Translations under genes and position numbers: made by a program
Part shown: piece after piece, positions 60,154 through 64,000 of the stretch
Numbering within the stretch: the stretch's first letter is position 1
Layout of the letters: each line of letters starts with the position of its first letter
The notes under the pieces: generated by a model
Told to the model about the DNA's origin: nothing
Databases searched by the model: none
Seen by the model: the letters and a program-made list of their open reading frames with translations, nothing else
Assembly: GCF_019457615.1 (NCBI RefSeq)
Contig: NZ_CP080414.1
Location: forward strand, 3,917,501 to 3,981,500
From: Shewanella zhangzhouensis
GTDB lineage: Bacteria; Pseudomonadota; Gammaproteobacteria; Enterobacterales; Shewanellaceae
DNA: 64,000 nt
Reading direction: 5' to 3'

Positions 60154-61164
60154 GTGAACATCATCACCAGTGCCTTCCCACAACGCAGAATGCGCCGTAT
60201 GCGCAAACACGAGTTCAGCCGTCGCCTGATGGCCGAAAATACCCTGACGGTCAACGACCTGATTTATCCCATGTTTGTGCTCGAAGGTAACCACCGCACA
60301 GAGCAGGTGGCCTCCATGCCCGGCATCGAGCGCTACAGTATCGATCTGCTGCTCAAAGAAGCTGAAGAACTGGTTAAACTGGGTATTCCGCTGATTGCCC
60401 TCTTCCCCGTGACCCCGGCGGAAAAGAAAACCCTGCTGGCGGAAGAAGCCTACAACCCCGATGGTTTGGCGCAACGCGCCGTGCGTGCCCTCAAGCGTGA
60501 GTTTCCCCAGCTGGGTGTGATGACCGACGTGGCCCTGGACCCTTTCACCACCCACGGTCAGGACGGCATCATCGATGACACAGGCTATATCGTCAACGAT
60601 ATCACCACCGACATTCTGGTGAAGCAGGCCCTGTCCCATGCCGAAGCCGGTGCCGACATTGTGGCGCCATCAGACATGATGGACGGCCGCATTGGTGCTA
60701 TCCGCAATGCGCTGGAAGCTGCTGGCCATGTGAATACCCAAATCATGGCCTACTCGGCCAAGTATTCGTCAAACTACTATGGCCCCTTCCGTGACGCCGT
60801 CGGCTCTGCGGGTAACCTCAAGGGTGGCAACAAACACAGCTACCAGATGGACCCGGCCAACAGCGATGAAGCCCTCCATGAAGTGGCTCTGGACATCCAG
60901 GAAGGTGCCGACATGGTGATGGTGAAGCCCGGCATGCCCTATCTGGATATAGTGCACAGGGTGAAAACCGAACTGGCCGTGCCCACTTTCGCCTATCAGG
61001 TCAGCGGTGAGTACGCCATGCACATGGCGGCCATTCAAAACGGCTGGCTGGCCGAAAAAGCCATAGTGATGGAGTCACTGCTTTGCTTTAAGCGCGCCGG
61101 TGCCGATGGCATTCTGACTTACTTTGCCAAGCGTGCCGCCCAGTGGCTTAACGAGCAGAAGTAA
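60154..61164 (+). CDS. hemB: Delta-aminolevulinic acid dehydratase (porphobilinogen synthase)
   Basis: 336 aa with a GTG start (GGAG 9 nt upstream). The active-site lysines are in MAYSAKYSSNYYGPF and MVKPGMPYLDI. The metal region reads TDVALDPFTTHGQDG, with no cysteines: this is the magnesium-type Pseudomonas form, not the zinc type (DTCFCEYTSHG) of E. coli. It makes porphobilinogen for heme, needed here for the multiheme cytochromes. Confidence 0.95.
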   Translation: MNIITSAFPQRRMRRMRKHEFSRRLMAENTLTVNDLIYPMFVLEGNHRTEQVASMPGIERYSIDLLLKEAEELVKLGIPLIALFPVTPAEKKTLLAEEAYNPDGLAQRAVRALKREFPQLGVMTDVALDPFTTHGQDGIIDDTGYIVNDITTDILVKQALSHAEAGADIVAPSDMMDGRIGAIRNALEAAGHVNTQIMAYSAKYSSNYYGPFRDAVGSAGNLKGGNKHSYQMDPANSDEALHEVALDIQEGADMVMVKPGMPYLDIVHRVKTELAVPTFAYQVSGEYAMHMAAIQNGWLAEKAIVMESLLCFKRAGADGILTYFAKRAAQWLNEQK

Positions 61165-61181
61165 GCACTCATCTCAGGCCA

Positions 61182-61206
61182 AAGCCACCCAGCGGGTGGC
61201 TTTTTT
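61182..61206 (+). terminator. Intrinsic terminator of hemB
   Basis: A 9-bp stem aagccaccc/gggtggctt with an AGC loop followed by tttttgttttc. Confidence 0.92.
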
Positions 61207-61336
61207 GTTTTCGGCGCAAAAGGTGATCCAGCCCAAAACCTGACATCGGTAAACTTTCATTCCACTCACAGCCATGATTGGATAGCCCTATAATGCGCGG
61301 CCAAGGTGCTGCCCCCTTCGCTTGTGAGGAAACATG

Positions 61337-61873
61337 ATGCACAATAACGTCAAAGCTTTATTGGCCACCACAGCCCTGTTTTTTACTGCGCCCCTGCTGG
61401 CGGATTCAGGTTGTGGTTTTGAGAACAAGTCAGGTGGCGTATTTGCCACCTGTAGCGAGGAGAAGCAGGAAGTGATCCTGACCGGCATCGTTGAGGCAGA
61501 GCGCCTCGTGACTGAATTACCCGAGTTTACCGAAGGTTATAAAACCTACGAGGTGGATACCGCCGCCCTTGACCCCATCAAAGCCGAAACCGAAGCCACC
61601 GAAATCGTGGTGATCATCGGCACCTGGTGCCCCGATTGCCACCGTGAAACGCCGCGCTTTATCCGCATTATGGAAGAAGTGAACAACCCCAATATCAAGG
61701 TCACCTACATTGGCGTTGACCGCGCCAAGGCCGACCCTGAGGGTTTGGCCGCCAGGTATGATTTCAAGCGTATTCCTACCTTTATCGTGCTGCAAAAAGG
61801 TGAGGAAATCGGCCGTATCGTCGAGCGCCCCACCGAGTCGCTGGAAAAAGACCTGGCGAACATTCTGAAGTAA
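61337..61873 (+). CDS. Exported thioredoxin-fold protein (CPDC)
   Basis: 178 aa (an ATG three bases earlier is closer to the AGGA). Signal peptide ends LLADS. The redox site is VIIGTWCPDCHRETPRF, followed by a thioredoxin fold with the cis-proline region FKRIPTFIVLQKGEEIGRI. Two more cysteines (GCGFENKSGGVFATCSEE) lie near the mature N-terminus. A periplasmic thiol-disulphide exchange role is likely; the partner is unknown. Confidence 0.85.
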   Translation: MHNNVKALLATTALFFTAPLLADSGCGFENKSGGVFATCSEEKQEVILTGIVEAERLVTELPEFTEGYKTYEVDTAALDPIKAETEATEIVVIIGTWCPDCHRETPRFIRIMEEVNNPNIKVTYIGVDRAKADPEGLAARYDFKRIPTFIVLQKGEEIGRIVERPTESLEKDLANILK

Positions 61874-61884
61874 GCCTCAAACAC

Positions 61885-61912
61885 AAAAAGGCCGGCAATC
61901 GCCGGCCTTTTT
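61885..61912. terminator. Bidirectional terminator
   Basis: The stem aaaaaggccggc/gccggccttttt with an AATC loop lies between the convergent thioredoxin-fold gene and the TonB receptor gene, with A/T tracts on both sides. Confidence 0.9.
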
Positions 61913-61944
61913 CATGTCCTGGGTTCAAAAGCCTTGAAGGGCTA

Positions 61945-64000
61945 TCAGAACTCGTAACGGGCAATCAGCGACATGTAGCGCGCTTCCTGACGACCGGTCA
62001 CCATGCCATAGTCTGGATTCAGCTCCAGACCCGAGGTGGTATCGGCGTAGCGGGTACGCTCTTCCCACACCGAGGTGGCGCTGTCGGCATTGAGCAGGTT
62101 GTACACAGTGCCCTTGAGCATCAGGTCACCGCCAAACAGCTCGGTGTTGTAGGTCAGCGACAGATCCACATTGGTCACCCAGGGCAGGTTACCGGCGCTG
62201 CCGCGGGGTGATGGATTACCGTTTTCATCGTAGTGCGACACATGGTCGTAGTAGCGGCTGATGCAGTCTTCCCATGGGCTGCCTGCGGCGCAGCTGTCTA
62301 CGCCCTCTGGGTGCTGGGAGAAGTAGCTCTGCGGCCGGCCCGAGGTGGTGCGCGCCACCAGACCCAACACCAGATTATCGGTGATGTTGTAGGCACCACT
62401 AATCTTAAACGCATGGCGGTGATCGTTTGGCAGATTGCCATAACCATGGTCCATCAGATCGGCATAGTCGTAGGAGGTGGTCCACCCCGGATCGGCCTGA
62501 TCGTTGTCGGTCTTCACCAGGCCTTCGGTATTGCCATAACTGTGTGACCAGGTGTATGAGCTGTTGATGGTCAGGTCGTCATTCACGCGGCCATCCAGTG
62601 TCAGCTCCACCGCCAGATAGCGGCGCTTGGCTTCAGGTAATTGCAGCTCATCCTTGGTGAGGGTGACATTGTCCACCTGACCATCGCCATCGAAGTCGTA
62701 GGACATGGTGATGTCTTCACCCGGGTTATTGAGCACATAGTAAGAGCCCTGACCCACGTTGTCGGCAATGCCGAGCTCGGCCAGTTTCTTCGCCAGCACC
62801 GGGCCCACGTCTGTATCCTCGACGCTGCGGCCAAGGTCGCGGTAGATAAAGCGCACGCCGCCGCTCATGGTATCGAACAGCTCCTGCTGATAGCCGAGGG
62901 TAAACTCATCGCTGTACATCGGCTTTAAGCTGCTTGAGGCAATCAGGCCGGGCTCTGTGATACCGCGCTGACGCCAGTAGCGGTCACGCAGCATATCGCC
63001 ACGGCTTGGCGAGCCGTCAGGCAAGAGCACAGGAGCGCCGCTGCCATCCACCTGATCCAGGGCGAAGTACTCAAACCACTCGATGGAGGACGAGCCCTGG
63101 GTAATGTTCATATTGGCCGACACTGGCTGGAAGTAACGGCCATAGGTGGCGTACACCTTGGCGCTGCCGTCTCCGTGCAGGTCGTAAATGGCCTGAAGAC
63201 GTGGCGCAATCTGGTTGTCGATGGACACGTAAGCACGGCCATCGGATACCGTATTTTCAAAGCCGCTGAAACGCAGACCGAGATTCAGCACCAGCTGATC
63301 AGTCACCTGCCAGGAATCATTGGCATAAAACGCCAGAGAGGTGATTTCAGAGTCTGTGTAACGGGTACGGACACGACGCTCGATATAGTCTTCCCCCGGC
63401 GCGGCGCCGGATACACTGTTGTTACCGGCGGTCTTCACACCCCACCAGCCCTGGGCATCATCAATACCATTCTGGGCCGAGGTGTAGTCCACCAGCACCC
63501 GGGTATAATCCACGCCAAACTGCAGCGAGTGATCGTCCAGATCCCAGTTAAAGTCCACCCGCGCCTGATCGCGGATAAACTCCTGCTCAGACACCGATGA
63601 GTTGGTGTGCTGGCTGAGGGTAGTGCTGGTGCGATAGTCGTATACCGACGGGTTGGTGGAGGCCACCACGTTGTCGATATTCTCAGAGGTACGGCCCACT
63701 ACAGCCGACACCGAGAAGCTGTCGGTGAAGTAACCGTTGTAGTTCAGGCTGTATACCTTGCCGCCGTCACGGCCGGGCGCGGTTTCACCAATCTGTTCGC
63801 CCACCTCGTTGGTGTGCCAGTCGTAGGCAAAGGTGCCGGTATCCCAGGTGCGCTCGTTGCTCATGGCCGATAAGCCAATGGAGTGGTCTTCTGAGATATA
63901 CCAGTCGAGTTTGGCAAACCAACGGTCTTCTTCACGCTCCATGTGGCCTGCCGTTGTCTGCCCTGCCCAGTCGCTGTCATCACGGCGGGGATTGAACAAA
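61945..64000 (-). CDS. TonB-dependent receptor, N-terminus cut by window edge
   Basis: 685 C-terminal codons are visible. The sequence is the 22-strand barrel part (repeated aromatic/Gly strands, for example RWFAKLDWYISEDHSIGLSA and GVRFIYRDLGRSVED), ending SLIARYEF with the C-terminal phenylalanine that BAM recognises. The plug, TonB box and signal peptide are outside the window. The type resembles the large Oar-like receptors with carboxypeptidase-regulatory-like N-terminal domains found in Shewanella, but that part is not visible. Substrate unknown. Confidence 0.9.
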   Translation of the reverse strand, partial: LFNPRRDDSDWAGQTTAGHMEREEDRWFAKLDWYISEDHSIGLSAMSNERTWDTGTFAYDWHTNEVGEQIGETAPGRDGGKVYSLNYNGYFTDSFSVSAVVGRTSENIDNVVASTNPSVYDYRTSTTLSQHTNSSVSEQEFIRDQARVDFNWDLDDHSLQFGVDYTRVLVDYTSAQNGIDDAQGWWGVKTAGNNSVSGAAPGEDYIERRVRTRYTDSEITSLAFYANDSWQVTDQLVLNLGLRFSGFENTVSDGRAYVSIDNQIAPRLQAIYDLHGDGSAKVYATYGRYFQPVSANMNITQGSSSIEWFEYFALDQVDGSGAPVLLPDGSPSRGDMLRDRYWRQRGITEPGLIASSSLKPMYSDEFTLGYQQELFDTMSGGVRFIYRDLGRSVEDTDVGPVLAKKLAELGIADNVGQGSYYVLNNPGEDITMSYDFDGDGQVDNVTLTKDELQLPEAKRRYLAVELTLDGRVNDDLTINSSYTWSHSYGNTEGLVKTDNDQADPGWTTSYDYADLMDHGYGNLPNDHRHAFKISGAYNITDNLVLGLVARTTSGRPQSYFSQHPEGVDSCAAGSPWEDCISRYYDHVSHYDENGNPSPRGSAGNLPWVTNVDLSLTYNTELFGGDLMLKGTVYNLLNADSATSVWEERTRYADTTSGLELNPDYGMVTGRQEARYMSLIARYEF

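Overview
The window looks like a chromosomal stretch of a gammaproteobacterium of the genus Shewanella. Evidence for this is the octaheme tetrathionate reductase gene (otr), the psrABC-type sulfur reductase operon, the run ubiE-ubiJ-ubiB-tatABC-tatD-hemB, the metF/metL/metB/metJ cluster with MetJ boxes, and several conserved hypothetical families typical of marine gammaproteobacteria. The species cannot be fixed from the sequence alone. I saw no rRNA, tRNA, CRISPR array, insertion sequence or phage gene. Both ends cut genes: a DUF3016 protein on the left and a TonB-dependent receptor on the right.

Layout. 1-3.9 kb: small conserved proteins, a tandem-receiver response regulator, HU and a TorF-type porin. 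3.9-9.2 kb: a same-strand signalling cluster of CHASE/PAS histidine kinase, single-domain receiver, REC-GGDEF-EAL protein and rimK. 9.4-14.1 kb: a QEGLA-motif metallopeptidase-like protein, RcsF, an AGCS amino acid/sodium symporter and small proteins. 14.1-19.4 kb: methionine genes metF, metL, metB and metJ with MetJ operators. 19.4-21.3 kb: a TauE/SafE exporter and a TraF-like outer membrane protein.

21.4-33.8 kb is the most coherent block, a sulfur-oxyanion respiration island. It holds the Mo-dependent thiosulfate/polysulfide reductase psrABC. Divergent from it is a three-gene unit of monoheme cytochrome, DUF3373 porin-like protein and octaheme tetrathionate reductase. A MOT1-type molybdate transporter and a TtrS/TtrR-type two-component system follow. 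The 627-bp divergent intergenic region carries a large inverted repeat and a CRP-like site, so a single sensor system could plausibly control both reductases.

34-45.4 kb: a cupin protein, a PEP-mutase-family enzyme, a soluble CZB-domain chemoreceptor, a RegBA/PrrBA redox two-component system, and a heavy-metal RND efflux system. The efflux system has two unlisted small ORFs: one overlaps the adaptor start by ATGA and one sits between adaptor and permease. Next to it are a Cys/His-rich exported protein, a DUF3012 lipoprotein and a SpoIIAA-like protein.

45.4-64 kb is housekeeping: arfB, aroQ-accB-accC, a glycosyltransferase/PAP2 pair, ygjV-like, rraA, a ureohydrolase, ubiE-ubiJ-ubiB (ubiquinone), tatABC (whose substrates should include PsrA, which carries an RR signal), tatD, a 7TM-GGDEF cyclase, a Pseudomonas-type hemB, a thioredoxin-fold protein and the TonB receptor. 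Gene starts were chosen from Shine-Dalgarno spacing and overlaps. Calls rest on remembered family features, not on database searches.
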